From the NCBI RefSeq assembly GCF_000745015.1, contig NZ_JQNA01000002.1:5332001-5396000 (forward strand): 64,000 bases of DNA, written 5' to 3'. A program made the translations under genes and the position numbers. Positions within the stretch are counted from its first letter, which is position 1. The number at the start of each line of letters is the position of its first letter. Below, in pieces: positions 26,570-35,799 of this stretch. Source of the stretch: Burkholderia sp. 9120. GTDB taxonomy: Bacteria; Pseudomonadota; Gammaproteobacteria; Burkholderiales; Burkholderiaceae. The notes below the pieces were generated by a model. The model did no database searches. It saw nothing but the letters and a program-made list of their open reading frames with translations, and was not told where the DNA came from.

Positions 26570-27016
26570 GTGACAAGACGTGTTTCGCTCGATGATGAAA
26601 CCGAGTTCGCGATCTGGAAACGCCGGCACGCAGCGGCCGTGAAAGTATCGCGCCGCGTTCTGATCGGACATCGCGACAAGGCGATCGGCGAGTCGCTGGT
26701 GCTACTGCTTTCGCTCAAGGGCTACGACGCAATCTACGTCGTCGATCTGCACAAACTGCAGTCGTTTCTGAAGTGGTGGCGACCGCACGCCATTCTGCTG
26801 GACACCCGGCTCGACTCGGTTTCGGATTACGGATTCACCCGCACCTTGCGCGCCGAACCCGCGAATGCCGACATCCTCATGCTGGCCATGAGCAACATCT
26901 GGCCGCTCGATCCGATCGGGCCGCTGAAAGAAGCCGGTTTCGACGGCCACTGCCGGCGGCCCTGCTCGCTATGGCGCGTGGCGGACATCCTCGAAGAATA
27001 TTTCGTTCGCGCGTAA
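26570..27016 (+). CDS. Degenerate response-regulator receiver protein
   Basis: 148 residues, starting with GTG at 26570 (GGAG six bases before it). After a ~27-residue basic N-terminus a receiver-like fold begins: VSRRVLIGHRDKAIGESL, then HAILLDTRLDSVSDYGF with a possible phospho-acceptor Asp, LMLAMSN, and CRRPCSLWRV where active receivers have Lys-Pro. The acidic pair that binds Mg2+ after strand 1 is His-Arg-Asp here, so phosphorylation may be lost. No output domain. It sits 37 bases from a convergent chemoreceptor gene. Confidence 0.7.
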   Translation: MTRRVSLDDETEFAIWKRRHAAAVKVSRRVLIGHRDKAIGESLVLLLSLKGYDAIYVVDLHKLQSFLKWWRPHAILLDTRLDSVSDYGFTRTLRAEPANADILMLAMSNIWPLDPIGPLKEAGFDGHCRRPCSLWRVADILEEYFVRA

Positions 27017-27053
27017 AGGCGCGTTCGTCACAAACGCGCCCCTGGCACCCCGC

Positions 27054-28613
27054 TCAACGCACTGGCGGCAACGAGAACACCGCGATCGCTTCGGCCAGTT
27101 GGCCCGTCTGCGTTTTCAACACCTCGGCGGAAGCGCTCGCTTCCTCGACCAGCGCGGCGTTCTGCTGGGTCGTCTGATCCATGCTCGCCACCGCGATGTT
27201 GACCTGCTCGATGCCCGAGCTTTGCTCGACCGACGCCGCGCTGATCTCGCCCATGATGTCGGTCACGCGGCGCACCGCATGCACCACTTCCTGCATGGTT
27301 TCGCCGGCACGTCCCACATATTGCGAGCCGCCGGCGATCTGTGCCGCGGACTCCTCGATCAACGCCTTGATCTCCTTGGCGGCCGCCGCGCTGCGCTGCG
27401 CGAGGGTCCGCACTTCGCCGGCCACCACCGCAAAACCGCGGCCTTCTTCGCCGGCGCGCGCTGCCTCGACCGCGGCGTTCAACGCCAGAATATTAGTCTG
27501 AAACGCGATCCCCTCGATCACACCGATGATGTCGCCGATCCGATGCGACGACTGCGAAATCCCGCGCATCGTCTCGACCACCTGACCGACCACTTCGCCG
27601 CCGCGCGCCGCCGTCTCGGACGCGTTGTGCGCGAGCTGGCTGGCCTGCTTCGCGTTGTCGGCATTCTGTTTGACGGTCGCGGTGATCTGTTCCATGCTCG
27701 ACGCCGTTTCGCCCAGCGCGCTAGCCTGCTGTTCGGTACGACGCGACAGATCGGCGTTGCCCGCCGCGATCTCGTGCGACACCGACGAAATCAGCGTCGC
27801 GCCGCTGCGAATCTGCGTGATCGCGTGCGCGAGACGATGCTGCATGCGCTGCATCGCGGCGAGCAGGCTGGTTTCGTCGCCGGGTTTCGTGTCCACCACA
27901 AGATCGAGTTCGCCGTCGGCGATTCGCGCGGCAATCTGCGCCGCGTACGCGGGTTCGCCGCCGAGTTGCCGCAAGATGCTACGCAGGATCACACCGATCA
28001 CCACGGACACCAGCAGACACAAAATCAGCGCGGCGCCCACGTATTGCAGCAGCGTCGAATAAAACGCGGCGTCGATATCGTCGGTGAAAACACCGGTCAC
28101 GATCGTCCAGTCCCACGGTTTATAGAGCCGCACGTAGTTGATTTTTGGCGCCATCTGATTGGAGCCCGGCTTGAGAAACTCCAGATGGATGAATCCTTCG
28201 CCGTCGCGTTCGGCGAGATCCGAACCGTCCTTGAACACGTGACGCCCCTGCGGATCGGTGAAGCCGCTCATGTCCTTGCCTTCGAGGTCGGCACGCACGC
28301 CGTGCATCAGGACCCGGGCGTGCGCGTCTTCGATCACGAGGTAGCCGCCGGCGCCGTCGTAGCGCATGGCGCGCAGGTCGGCCATCGCCGTGCGTTGCGC
28401 GTCGGCGAGCGGCATCGTGCCGGCCGCGACGAGGCCGTTATAGCGGTCGAGCACGCTGTACGCAACGCTGACCACGCTCTTCAATTCAGCCTGGCGGTCG
28501 GCGATCATCGTGTCGCGCGTTTTGAAAGCACCCCATAGGCCAATCGCCAGAATGCCCATGCACATTACCGCTAGCGCAAGCCAAAGCCGCACTTTCAGGC
28601 GAAACCGTTCCAT
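27054..28613 (-). CDS. Methyl-accepting chemotaxis protein with single Cache domain
   Basis: 519 residues. Membrane helix at ~12-30, periplasmic sCache domain ([36 protein letters not shown]) to ~185, second helix ~190-212, HAMP-like linker, and a methyl-accepting signalling domain with the hairpin tip motif [19 protein letters not shown]. The GYxxV..G Cache motif is typical of receptors for small organic acids. No NWETF-type C-terminal pentapeptide. No che genes nearby. Confidence 0.9.
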   Translation of the reverse strand: MERFRLKVRLWLALAVMCMGILAIGLWGAFKTRDTMIADRQAELKSVVSVAYSVLDRYNGLVAAGTMPLADAQRTAMADLRAMRYDGAGGYLVIEDAHARVLMHGVRADLEGKDMSGFTDPQGRHVFKDGSDLAERDGEGFIHLEFLKPGSNQMAPKINYVRLYKPWDWTIVTGVFTDDIDAAFYSTLLQYVGAALILCLLVSVVIGVILRSILRQLGGEPAYAAQIAARIADGELDLVVDTKPGDETSLLAAMQRMQHRLAHAITQIRSGATLISSVSHEIAAGNADLSRRTEQQASALGETASSMEQITATVKQNADNAKQASQLAHNASETAARGGEVVGQVVETMRGISQSSHRIGDIIGVIEGIAFQTNILALNAAVEAARAGEEGRGFAVVAGEVRTLAQRSAAAAKEIKALIEESAAQIAGGSQYVGRAGETMQEVVHAVRRVTDIMGEISAASVEQSSGIEQVNIAVASMDQTTQQNAALVEEASASAEVLKTQTGQLAEAIAVFSLPPVR

Positions 28614-28836
28614 CTCCGTGTCCCTTGTCCTTATGATCGCCGCGCGAGGCGGACGCCCCGGCGGTGCATGTCACTCTCTGGATTAACGGCGGAACGGGGG
28701 AAAACTTCAGGCTGGGTTGACGGACGCGCTGGTCGTCGCCTTCAGGCGACGGCGTTCCACTGAGAAATAAAGGCGCGATTCGCCCGCCGGCGCGGCATCG
28801 TCCATTTTGATTGCGCGCGCAACGATCTGCGAGGCG

Positions 28837-29376
28837 TCACTCCGCCGGCAGCGTGAGCGCGGCCACTTCGCAACGCGGCCATTGCCGTAAGACGTCCGGC
28901 GCCAGCAGCAGCTTGGCGGCTCGTACGCCCGCCCCCATGACGATCTGCGAGCGCGCCATCACCTCGGCGTCGACCAGCACGCGCCAATCGTCAGGCAAGC
29001 CGAACGCTGTGATGCCGCCGAATTCCATGCCGCTGTGCTCGACCGCGGCCTCGCGTTTGGCGAACGAAAGCCGTTGCGCGCCGAGCGCGGCCTTCACCGC
29101 GCCGTTGATATCGAGCCGCAGCGACCCGAGCGAGACCAGCGCCGCGTAATGCTCGCCGCCGTCTTTCTTATAGCGGACCACGATCGTGTTCGCGCAGTCT
29201 TCGAGGCCAAAGCCGTAGCGGGCGCTGAATGCGGCGGTGTCCGACGCGTCGTCGCTGACAGCGAAAACCGTCACCCCTTCAGCGGGCAACTGCTCGACGA
29301 CGTGCGCGGGCAAATGTGCGCTTAATTGCGCGGAGGAAATGACGTCGAGCCGCGGGTCGAGTTCGTGCGAGTGCAT
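28837..29376 (-). CDS. YbaK/aminoacyl-tRNA deacylase-like protein
   Basis: 179 residues. The YbaK/ProXp domain shows VTVFAVSDDASDTAAF, CANTIVVRYKKDGGEHYAALVSLG, RLSFAKREAAVEHSGMEFGGITAFG and the C-terminal VMGAG. The conserved Lys-x(n)-Gly-x-x-Pro-like region is present as GGITAFG. Family members clear mischarged tRNA or free-standing aminoacyl esters. Isolated gene. Confidence 0.8.
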   Translation of the reverse strand: MHSHELDPRLDVISSAQLSAHLPAHVVEQLPAEGVTVFAVSDDASDTAAFSARYGFGLEDCANTIVVRYKKDGGEHYAALVSLGSLRLDINGAVKAALGAQRLSFAKREAAVEHSGMEFGGITAFGLPDDWRVLVDAEVMARSQIVMGAGVRAAKLLLAPDVLRQWPRCEVAALTLPAE

Positions 29377-29584
29377 AGTGATCTACGTGAGTGAGGGTGC
29401 CCCGGCATTCTAACCAAGGGTGCGTTTCCGGTGCATCGCAGCGGCGGCGCACGCCTGCCGCGCTTGTTATAGTGACAGGCACAAGGTTTGCGAAAGACTT
29501 CGAGGCGAACCCCGCGTCGAGGCGACCTCAACGGCTCTCGCAACCGCCCGTCGCGGCGCCGGAACCCCATTGAGAAACACGATC

Positions 29585-30949
29585 ATGGACATCGACACGC
29601 TCTCCGCCGAGAACCTTCAACACGTGGCCCGCAAGCAGGCGAACTGGGCCATCGGCGCGTTCAAACAGTTTTCCGACGACCGCTGCGCGGCCATGGCCGC
29701 CAGCATCGCGTTCTATGCGGCGTTTTCGCTCGCGCCCACGCTGGTCATGGTGATCGCGGTGGCGGGCTGGTTCTTCGGCGCCGAAGCCGCGCGCGGCGAA
29801 CTGTTCAATCATATTCACGGCCTGCTCGGCGACCAGGCCGCCGCGGGCGTGCAGACCATCGTCGAGAACGCGCATCACAGCGGCAGCGCCGGCGGCGTCG
29901 CGGCAATCATTTCGTTCACCATGCTGGCGATCGGCGCGTCGGCCACCTTCTCTTCGCTCAATAGCGCACTCAATATAGTGTGGCCCTACAGCGGACCCCG
30001 TTCGTCGAGCGTGATCGCGATGGTGCGGGTACGCCTGATCTCGTTCGGGCTGGTGCTCGGCGTCGCGTTTCTGCTGATCGTCTCGCTGGTGCTCGATACG
30101 GTCATCACGTTCATCGGCAAGTGGTTGTGGGGCAATTCGCCGTATGTGGTGATCGGCAACCTGATGCAACTCGCCGTCGGTCTGCTGGTGCTCGCGTTCG
30201 CGTTCGCCGGCCTGCTCAAGTTCTTGCCGGACGACAAGGTGCGCTGGCGCGATGCGTTGGTCGGCGGAATCGTCGCGGCTGTGTTGTTTTCGGCGGGCAA
30301 GAAGCTCTTCGCGCTCTACATCGCACACGCCGGCATGGCCAGTTCGTTCGGCGCGGCCGGCTCGCTCGCCGTGCTGCTGATGTGGCTGTACTTTTCGGCG
30401 GCCGTGCTGCTGCTCGGCGCGGAATTCTCGGCGGCGCGCGGGCGCATGCACGATCCGCGCGGCGGCTGGGGCATGCAGGACAACATGCCGCCGGGCAGCC
30501 GCGCGAAACTGGCTTCGGTGCTGGCGGCGTCGACCGTTTCCGCGAATGCGGTGCCGCACATGGATGAACCCGTAACCGATAACGCCGTGGCTGGAAACGC
30601 TGCGCGCGCGGCAACGGCAAGCGCTGCCGGATCGTTGCCCGGTGCAACACCGGCATCGACGTCCACTTCCGCGTCGGTATTCCGGGTGAAGCCGCGCACC
30701 AGGGCTTCCGCACGCGCAGCCGCGCTCAAGATGGGACGCACCGTGGTACAGGCCGAAGCGCAGGCCACGCGCATTGCCGCCGTCACGCTCATCGAGGCAA
30801 GCCGCACAGCCGTAGCGGCCGACCGATATGTCAGACGGCACCCGTGGACCTCGGTGTTATTCGCTGCTGTTGCGGGACTCGCGGCCGCCACCATGGCGCG
30901 CCGAAACGACAACACCGACAACGCCGACGACCCCACGCGCACCCCGTAA
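29585..30949 (+). CDS. YihY/BrkB-family membrane protein with a DUF883-like C-terminal tail
   Basis: 454 residues from ATG 29585. Residues ~25-285 form the six-helix YihY/BrkB domain (AASIAFYAAFSLAPTLVMV; FTMLAIGASATFSSLNSALN; FLPDDKVRWRDALVGGIVAA; LMWLYFSAAVLLLGAEF). Residues ~290-400 are an Ala/Thr/Ser-rich linker. The last ~60 residues, with a helical stretch then YVRRHPWTSVLFAAVAGLAA and ending in Arg-Arg, resemble the membrane anchor of ElaB/YqjD (DUF883) proteins. The usual YihY protein ends soon after the first domain, so this looks like a fusion. Confidence 0.82.
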   Translation: MDIDTLSAENLQHVARKQANWAIGAFKQFSDDRCAAMAASIAFYAAFSLAPTLVMVIAVAGWFFGAEAARGELFNHIHGLLGDQAAAGVQTIVENAHHSGSAGGVAAIISFTMLAIGASATFSSLNSALNIVWPYSGPRSSSVIAMVRVRLISFGLVLGVAFLLIVSLVLDTVITFIGKWLWGNSPYVVIGNLMQLAVGLLVLAFAFAGLLKFLPDDKVRWRDALVGGIVAAVLFSAGKKLFALYIAHAGMASSFGAAGSLAVLLMWLYFSAAVLLLGAEFSAARGRMHDPRGGWGMQDNMPPGSRAKLASVLAASTVSANAVPHMDEPVTDNAVAGNAARAATASAAGSLPGATPASTSTSASVFRVKPRTRASARAAALKMGRTVVQAEAQATRIAAVTLIEASRTAVAADRYVRRHPWTSVLFAAVAGLAAATMARRNDNTDNADDPTRTP

Positions 30950-31358
30950 ACCGCAAGGGAGTGCAACCGCGAAGGTTGCACTCAGTTGGTCCTTCGAGTT
31001 GCTCCTGCTCACACCCCACAAGGTCTGTCTAGCGTCCGGTCAAGGGCGCATATTTCGTTTTTATACGACCGCTACAAAGCGCTCGGGACAACTAGACGAC
31101 TAACTTACAAATACCCTCCAAACAAGTACCAAAAGTGCTAGTACCGAGGCACTCACTGTCTACAAAACAACAATAATGCTTGCTCGATGAATAAATATTG
31201 CAAAAATAGAAATAATCGTTAACAGGCTTTAAATACAAGGCTTTGCGTGTTTTGTCAGTTTTTGGAGACAGTCTTTTTTTTCCAGTTCTTGTGGGTAGAG
31301 CGCCTGCGCTATTCTGCGTTTCGCAACAACGAAACTAATCATCTGCGTGGAGAAATGG
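30950..31358. other. Intergenic region with hairpin and porin leader
   Basis: A ten-base stem GAGTGCAACC / GGTTGCACTC (30959-30983, loop GCGAA) follows the YihY stop, without U-tract. From ~31050 to 31270 the DNA is AT-rich, as expected for the promoter of a highly expressed porin; AAATAATCGTTAACAGG lies near 31205. I see no small gene in it. Confidence 0.45.
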
Positions 31359-32534
31359 ATGAAACGAATCGCACTGTCTACCCTCTCGCTGGCGCTCCTC
31401 GGCGCCACCGGCGTGGCACATGCTCAAAGCAGCGTTACCCTGTACGGCGTGCTGGATGACTCGATCCAATACGTGTCCAATGTTGGCGGCCATAGCCTGT
31501 ACAACATGGCTGCAGGCAACCTTCAAGGCAACCGTTGGGGCATGAAGGGCACGGAAGACCTGGGCGGTGGCCTGAAGGCGATCTTCCAGTTGGAAAGCGG
31601 CTTCAACCCGAATAACGGCAAGATGGGCAACTACAACGGCACGTCGTCGCTGTTTGGCCGTCAAGCTTACGTCGGCCTGACGGGCGACGCATGGGGCACG
31701 GTCACGATCGGCCGCCAATACGACCCGCTGGTCGACCTGGTTCAGCCGCTGACGGCTGACAACTACTGGGGCAGCACGTTCACGACCGCAGGCGACGTCG
31801 ACAACAACGACAACAGCTCGCGCACGAACAACGCAGTGAAGTACACGTCGCCGGTATGGGGCGGCTTCCAGTTCGAAGGCATGTACGCGCTGGGCGGCGT
31901 TGCAGGTCAAACGGGCTCGGGTCAATCGTGGGCAGGCGCAGCAACGTACGCAACGGGTCCGTTCAGCGTTGCAGCCGGCTACTTCCGCATGGACAACGCT
32001 TCGTCGGCTGTCCTGCGCAAGGGCTGGGGCGGCACGTCGGACGGCACGTTCGACGGCGGCCTGGAAAACGCAGCTTACTCGACGGCCAAGTCGATCGGCA
32101 TCGCTTCGTTGGCAGCGCAATACGTAGTCGGTCCGATCACGACCGGCCTGCGTTACAGCAATGTTCAGTACAAGCCGGACGCAGCATCGGGCTTCGGTTC
32201 GACGCAGAAGTACAACGTCGGTGCAGGTTTCGTGAACTATCAAGTGACGCCGGCAGCTTTGCTGGGCCTTGGTTACACGTACACGCACAGCAACGGCGAA
32301 GCGACGGCAACGTACCACCAGATCTCGCTGGGCGGCGACTATAACCTGTCGAAGCGCACGGACGTCTACCTGGTCGGCGCGTATCAGCACGTGAACGGCA
32401 ACGAACGCAGCGTCAACGCCAATGGTTCGGCAGGCGCGCTCGTGTCGGCAACGGCATCGGTCGCCGATTATGGCTTCCAGTCGAGCAGCATCAACCAGGC
32501 TATCGTCAGCCTGGGTATCCGCCACAAGTTCTAA
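31359..32534 (+). CDS. Gram-negative general porin (OpcP/OmpC-like)
   Basis: 391 residues from ATG 31359, chosen because GGAGAA lies six bases upstream and the signal peptide (MKRIALSTLSLALLGATGVAHA) is then standard; a GTG 12 bases earlier is less likely. The mature protein starts QSSVTLYGVLDD and ends with the outer-membrane insertion signature SLGIRHKF. Internal markers of betaproteobacterial trimeric porins: NRWGMKGTEDLGGGLKAIFQ and RQAYVGLTGDAWGTVTIGRQ. Codon use is restricted, suggesting strong expression. It ends in a strong terminator. Confidence 0.94.
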   Translation: MKRIALSTLSLALLGATGVAHAQSSVTLYGVLDDSIQYVSNVGGHSLYNMAAGNLQGNRWGMKGTEDLGGGLKAIFQLESGFNPNNGKMGNYNGTSSLFGRQAYVGLTGDAWGTVTIGRQYDPLVDLVQPLTADNYWGSTFTTAGDVDNNDNSSRTNNAVKYTSPVWGGFQFEGMYALGGVAGQTGSGQSWAGAATYATGPFSVAAGYFRMDNASSAVLRKGWGGTSDGTFDGGLENAAYSTAKSIGIASLAAQYVVGPITTGLRYSNVQYKPDAASGFGSTQKYNVGAGFVNYQVTPAALLGLGYTYTHSNGEATATYHQISLGGDYNLSKRTDVYLVGAYQHVNGNERSVNANGSAGALVSATASVADYGFQSSSINQAIVSLGIRHKF

Positions 32535-32570
32535 TTGAACTTGACGGACTGCTGAAGCACCACGCAGTTC

Positions 32571-32610
32571 AAAACCAGCCACGGGCGCAAGCCGGTGGCT
32601 GGTTTTTTTT
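32571..32610 (+). terminator. Rho-independent terminator of the porin gene
   Basis: Twelve-base stem AAAACCAGCCAC / GTGGCTGGTTTT with loop of 12, followed by a T8 tract, 36 bases after the stop. Confidence 0.92.
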
Positions 32611-32655
32611 CGTCCCGAGGTTTTGCACTTACGCGAGCTGCCGCGGCAAAAGAAA

Positions 32656-32696
32656 AAGGCCGTCAGTCAGCGCTTATCGCGCTTCGTGACGACCTT
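32656..32696 (-). terminator. Rho-independent terminator of the Anbu operon
   Basis: Outer stem AAGG-CGTCA / TGACG-CCTT with one mismatch pair and inner stem AGCGC / GCGCT; on the minus strand it runs into TTTTTCTTTT. It lies ~65 bases after the Anbu stop. Confidence 0.85.
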
Positions 32697-32760
32697 CCTT
32701 GATATGGATCGCGTTGCAGTGTTGCGCGCGCCTGGACCTTGATCTTGACGCGCCGCGGAT

Positions 32761-33633
32761 CTACCGCCGCTGTGACTTGCCCTTTTCCGCCTGCGCCAAC
32801 GTCTGCGCGGGTTTCGCGTCGAGTTCATGCTCGACGCCGTCGGCGCCGACCGGCGCGCGATGCAGCACCAGCGCACGCTCGCGCTGCAACAGCGGCACGT
32901 TCGGCGAATCCTGCCAGTCCGGATCGGGAATCTCGCCGAATACCTGACGCAAGCGCTCGCCCCAGGTACGGTGAATCATCTCGAAGTACGTATTGTCGTG
33001 GTCGATCGAGACAAAGCGCGTGACGTGCAGCGAATCTTTCTCATACACCAGCAGATCGAGCGGCAGCCCGACCGACAGGTTCGAGCGCAGCGTCGAATCC
33101 ATCGAGATCAGCGCGCACTTGGCCGCTTCGTCGAGCGGTGTGGACGGTGTCAGCACGCGGTCGATGATCGGCTTGCCGTATTTGGCCTCGCCAATCTGGA
33201 AATACGGATTCACCGCCGACGCTTCGATGAAATTGCCCGCCGCGTAGATCATGAACAGGCGCGGCCGGTTGCCGGCAATCTGCCCGCCCAGAATAAAGCT
33301 GCAATTGAAGTCGACGCCGAATTCCTGCAACGCCTCGGCTTCGCGCTGATGCACACTGCGCACCGCGCGGCCGATCACGCGGGCGGCGTCGGCCATGGTC
33401 GGCGCATTCCAGAGCGTGGGCAGCGTGGGATCGACCGGCTCGGACAGCTCGTGCAGCACCGCCTGCGTGAGCGACAGATTGCCCGCGCCCAGCAGCACGA
33501 GCATGCGCTCGCCGGCTTGCTCGAACACCGACATCTTGCGCGCGGTGCTGATGTGATCGACGCCCGCATTGGTGCGCGTGTCCGACAGGAACACGAGCCC
33601 GTCGTCGACGGACATCGCTACACAGTAAGTCAT
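32761..33633 (-). CDS. Anbu, proteasome-like (ancestral beta subunit) Ntn-hydrolase
   Basis: 290 residues. The N-terminus MTYCVAMSVDDGLVFLSDTRTN places Thr2 as the nucleophile after Met removal. In mature numbering Asp17 (SDTRT) is present and a Lys lies at ~32 (ARKM), near the Lys33 of proteasome beta subunits. Other family stretches: LLGAGNLSLTQAV, and NPYFQIGEAKYGKPIIDR. Anbu is an HslV/beta-subunit relative that forms open-ring or spiral assemblies. It is the last gene of the ATP-grasp / alpha-E / transglutaminase cluster on this strand, 188 bases after the transglutaminase stop. The ~50-residue C-terminal tail is Arg/Gln-rich. Confidence 0.9.
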   Translation of the reverse strand: MTYCVAMSVDDGLVFLSDTRTNAGVDHISTARKMSVFEQAGERMLVLLGAGNLSLTQAVLHELSEPVDPTLPTLWNAPTMADAARVIGRAVRSVHQREAEALQEFGVDFNCSFILGGQIAGNRPRLFMIYAAGNFIEASAVNPYFQIGEAKYGKPIIDRVLTPSTPLDEAAKCALISMDSTLRSNLSVGLPLDLLVYEKDSLHVTRFVSIDHDNTYFEMIHRTWGERLRQVFGEIPDPDWQDSPNVPLLQRERALVLHRAPVGADGVEHELDAKPAQTLAQAEKGKSQRR

Positions 33634-33821
33634 AGGGAAAGGTACCTGCTAAAAAGCCAACTGAACGGCGCTATTGTAATGCGGCGCGCATGCGCCTCTC
33701 GTCCGTATTACGGCTTCGGCGGGTTCAAACTGAATGGATAGGTGGGCCGGCGCTCGCTGAAGGCAGCGGCGGGCCGCTCAAGAGGTTCGCTCACAGAGCC
33801 CCTCAGCGGCCCCTGAGCGCC

Positions 33822-34622
33822 CTATTGCGCCAACTGCCCACTCACCGTCACCGACACCTTCAACTGCTCCTCCAGCCCGCCGATCCGGCGTCCACGCACC
33901 GGCGCGGCGGCTTCGTAATCGCGCGCAACCGCGAGCCGGCAGTAAATTTCGCTGGCAAACGCCGCGTGCGTGACGTCGACGGAAATCCAGCCCTTGCCGT
34001 CGAGCCACACATCGACCCACGCATGGCTCGCCCCGTGCTCGACGTCGCCGGGTTCGATGTAGCCGCTCACATAGCGCGCCGGAATGCCACGCGCCCGGCA
34101 GCACGCCAGCATCAGATGCGCATGGTCCTGGCACACGCCGTTACCGAGCGCGAGCGCCTGCGCGGCCGTGCTGGTGACTTCGGTCACGCCCGGGTTGTAT
34201 TTCACGCGCTGCACGATCTGTTCGGACAGTTCGATCACGTTGGCCGCGCTAGCCAGCGCCGGCACCGTGTTGGCCAGTTCGCGGATCGCCGCGTCTGCTT
34301 CGGTCAAGCGCGTCGAGCAGGTGAAATGTTCGAGCGGAATCGGCCCCACGCCGTCGGGTAACCGTCCGTCGACCAGCGGAATCGTGTCGACTTCACCCGC
34401 CACATGCAGACGGATCTCGTTGTGCGGTTTGTTGATGACCAGCGTATGCAGCACGTTGCCGTAGGCGTCGAAGGTCGCGTCGAGCTTGCCCGGCGCGTCG
34501 ATGCTCCAGCGCCGCACCACCTGCGACGCACCGCTTGCCGGCGTCAGACGCAATTGCTGGATCGAATAATGGACCGTCGCTTCGTAGCGATAGGACGTGT
34601 CGTGGCGGATCGTCAGGTACAT
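33822..34622 (-). CDS. Transglutaminase-like cysteine protease-fold protein of the Anbu cluster
   Basis: 266 residues. Start MYLTIRHDTSYRYEATVHYSIQ is the N-terminal beta domain typical of this branch. The catalytic triad is visible: Cys in LGNGVCQDHAHLML, His in GASHAWVDVWLDGKGW, Asp in SVDVTHAAF (most members have Asp-Pro-Thr). In bacteria such proteins act as peptidases or isopeptide-forming enzymes. It follows alpha-E by 12 bases. Role inferred: processing or making an amide bond in the pathway also served by the ATP-grasp and Anbu proteins. Confidence 0.9.
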   Translation of the reverse strand: MYLTIRHDTSYRYEATVHYSIQQLRLTPASGASQVVRRWSIDAPGKLDATFDAYGNVLHTLVINKPHNEIRLHVAGEVDTIPLVDGRLPDGVGPIPLEHFTCSTRLTEADAAIRELANTVPALASAANVIELSEQIVQRVKYNPGVTEVTSTAAQALALGNGVCQDHAHLMLACCRARGIPARYVSGYIEPGDVEHGASHAWVDVWLDGKGWISVDVTHAAFASEIYCRLAVARDYEAAAPVRGRRIGGLEEQLKVSVTVSGQLAQ

Positions 34623-34634
34623 GGGAAAACTCCG

Positions 34635-35585
34635 TCAGGCGACTGGCAGCATCAGATAGGTACGCGCAACCAGATTGCCGAGCTCGAACACGCGAGCAAG
34701 GAACTGCGTCAGATAGGCGTGCAGGCCGGCTTCGAAAATCTGCCGGATGTCGGAGTACACCAGTTCGGCGCGCAGCTTGCCGGCGAACCGTTCGCACTGG
34801 TTCGAGCCCGAGGTGCGCAGCATCGCCAGATTCGCGCAGACGCCTTCGAGCGACGCGAGCAGCGACCTCGGCATCTGCTGGTTCAGGATCATCAGCTCGA
34901 CCACGCGCGCCGGTGTGACGACGTCGCGATAGACCTTGCGATAGATCTCCAGCGCCGACACCGAACTCAGAATCGAGGTCCAGTAATAGAAGTCTTCGAG
35001 CTGGCGCGCGGCGTCGCGTGAATTCGGTTCGACGTCCGCGAAACGCACGTCGAGAATCCGCGCGGTGTTGTCGGCCCGTTCGAGAAACGTGCCGAGTTGC
35101 GTGAAGAAAAACGCGTCGTCCTGCAACGCGGTGCCGATTGTCACGCCGCGCGACAGGTGCGAGCGAAACTTCACCCACTCGAACAGCGCGCCCGGATTAC
35201 TGGCCGCCTGCCCCGACGCAATGCGCTCGTTGAATTCGAGCCACGTGTCGTTGATGGTTTCCCACCATTCGGTTGTCAACGTGCCGCGCACGGCACGGGC
35301 GTTTTCGCGCGCGGCCTGCAGACACGAGTGAATACTCGACGGATTGTTGGCATCCGCCACCATGAAATCGAGCACGTGTTCGCGGGTCGGCTCGTCGTAG
35401 CGCTGCGCGAACGCGGTCTCGAGTTCGGAAATGCGCAGCACCGAACGTTGCGTGCGCGCCTCCTGTTCGGTCGTCTGCGGCAGAAGCAGCGCTTTCAGGT
35501 TGATGTCGAGCATGCGGGCGGTGTTCTCCGCGCGCTCCATGTAGCGGGCCATCCAGAAAAGGTGATCGGCGGTGCGGCTTAGCAT
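34635..35585 (-). CDS. Alpha-E domain protein (DUF403) of the Anbu cluster
   Basis: 316 residues from ATG 35585; the frame is open further upstream but the family N-terminus is MLSRTADHLFWMARYMERAE. Almost entirely helical, with the alpha-E repeat seen twice: YMERAENTARMLDINLKAL and FLERADNTARILDVRF. Found in bacteria almost only beside a circularly permuted ATP-grasp protein and a transglutaminase-like protein. Biochemical role unknown; proposed in the literature to take part in peptide or amide synthesis with the ATP-grasp enzyme. Confidence 0.9.
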   Translation of the reverse strand: MLSRTADHLFWMARYMERAENTARMLDINLKALLLPQTTEQEARTQRSVLRISELETAFAQRYDEPTREHVLDFMVADANNPSSIHSCLQAARENARAVRGTLTTEWWETINDTWLEFNERIASGQAASNPGALFEWVKFRSHLSRGVTIGTALQDDAFFFTQLGTFLERADNTARILDVRFADVEPNSRDAARQLEDFYYWTSILSSVSALEIYRKVYRDVVTPARVVELMILNQQMPRSLLASLEGVCANLAMLRTSGSNQCERFAGKLRAELVYSDIRQIFEAGLHAYLTQFLARVFELGNLVARTYLMLPVA

Positions 35586-35725
35586 GACGGCGTTCCGTAT
35601 CTGATGACGCGAGGCCTGCGTCGAAGTAAAAGGCCCGCGCTGGTTATCCGTATGCGCCGATGGCGAGCATGCTGCCTGTTGCGTGCTGCCCGGCGCGCTG
35701 GGTTGCAATCGCGCTTGCCTGCCTG

Positions 35726-35771
35726 GCGAATCATGATTCGCTGGCTGCGCGCATGCGTGAATCGCATGCGC
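35726..35771. promoter_or_regulatory. Two palindromes between the ATP-grasp and alpha-E genes
   Basis: GCGAATCATGATTCGC (35726-35741) is a perfect 16-base palindrome. GCGCATGCG-TGAAT-CGCATGCGC (35749-35771) is a perfect nine-base stem with a five-base loop. They sit in the 214-base gap 29 bases after the ATP-grasp stop. They may be a transcript-processing site, an attenuator or an operator for a second promoter. Confidence 0.5.
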
Positions 35772-35799
35772 CACCTCGGCAAGCGTGTCGACAACCGCG

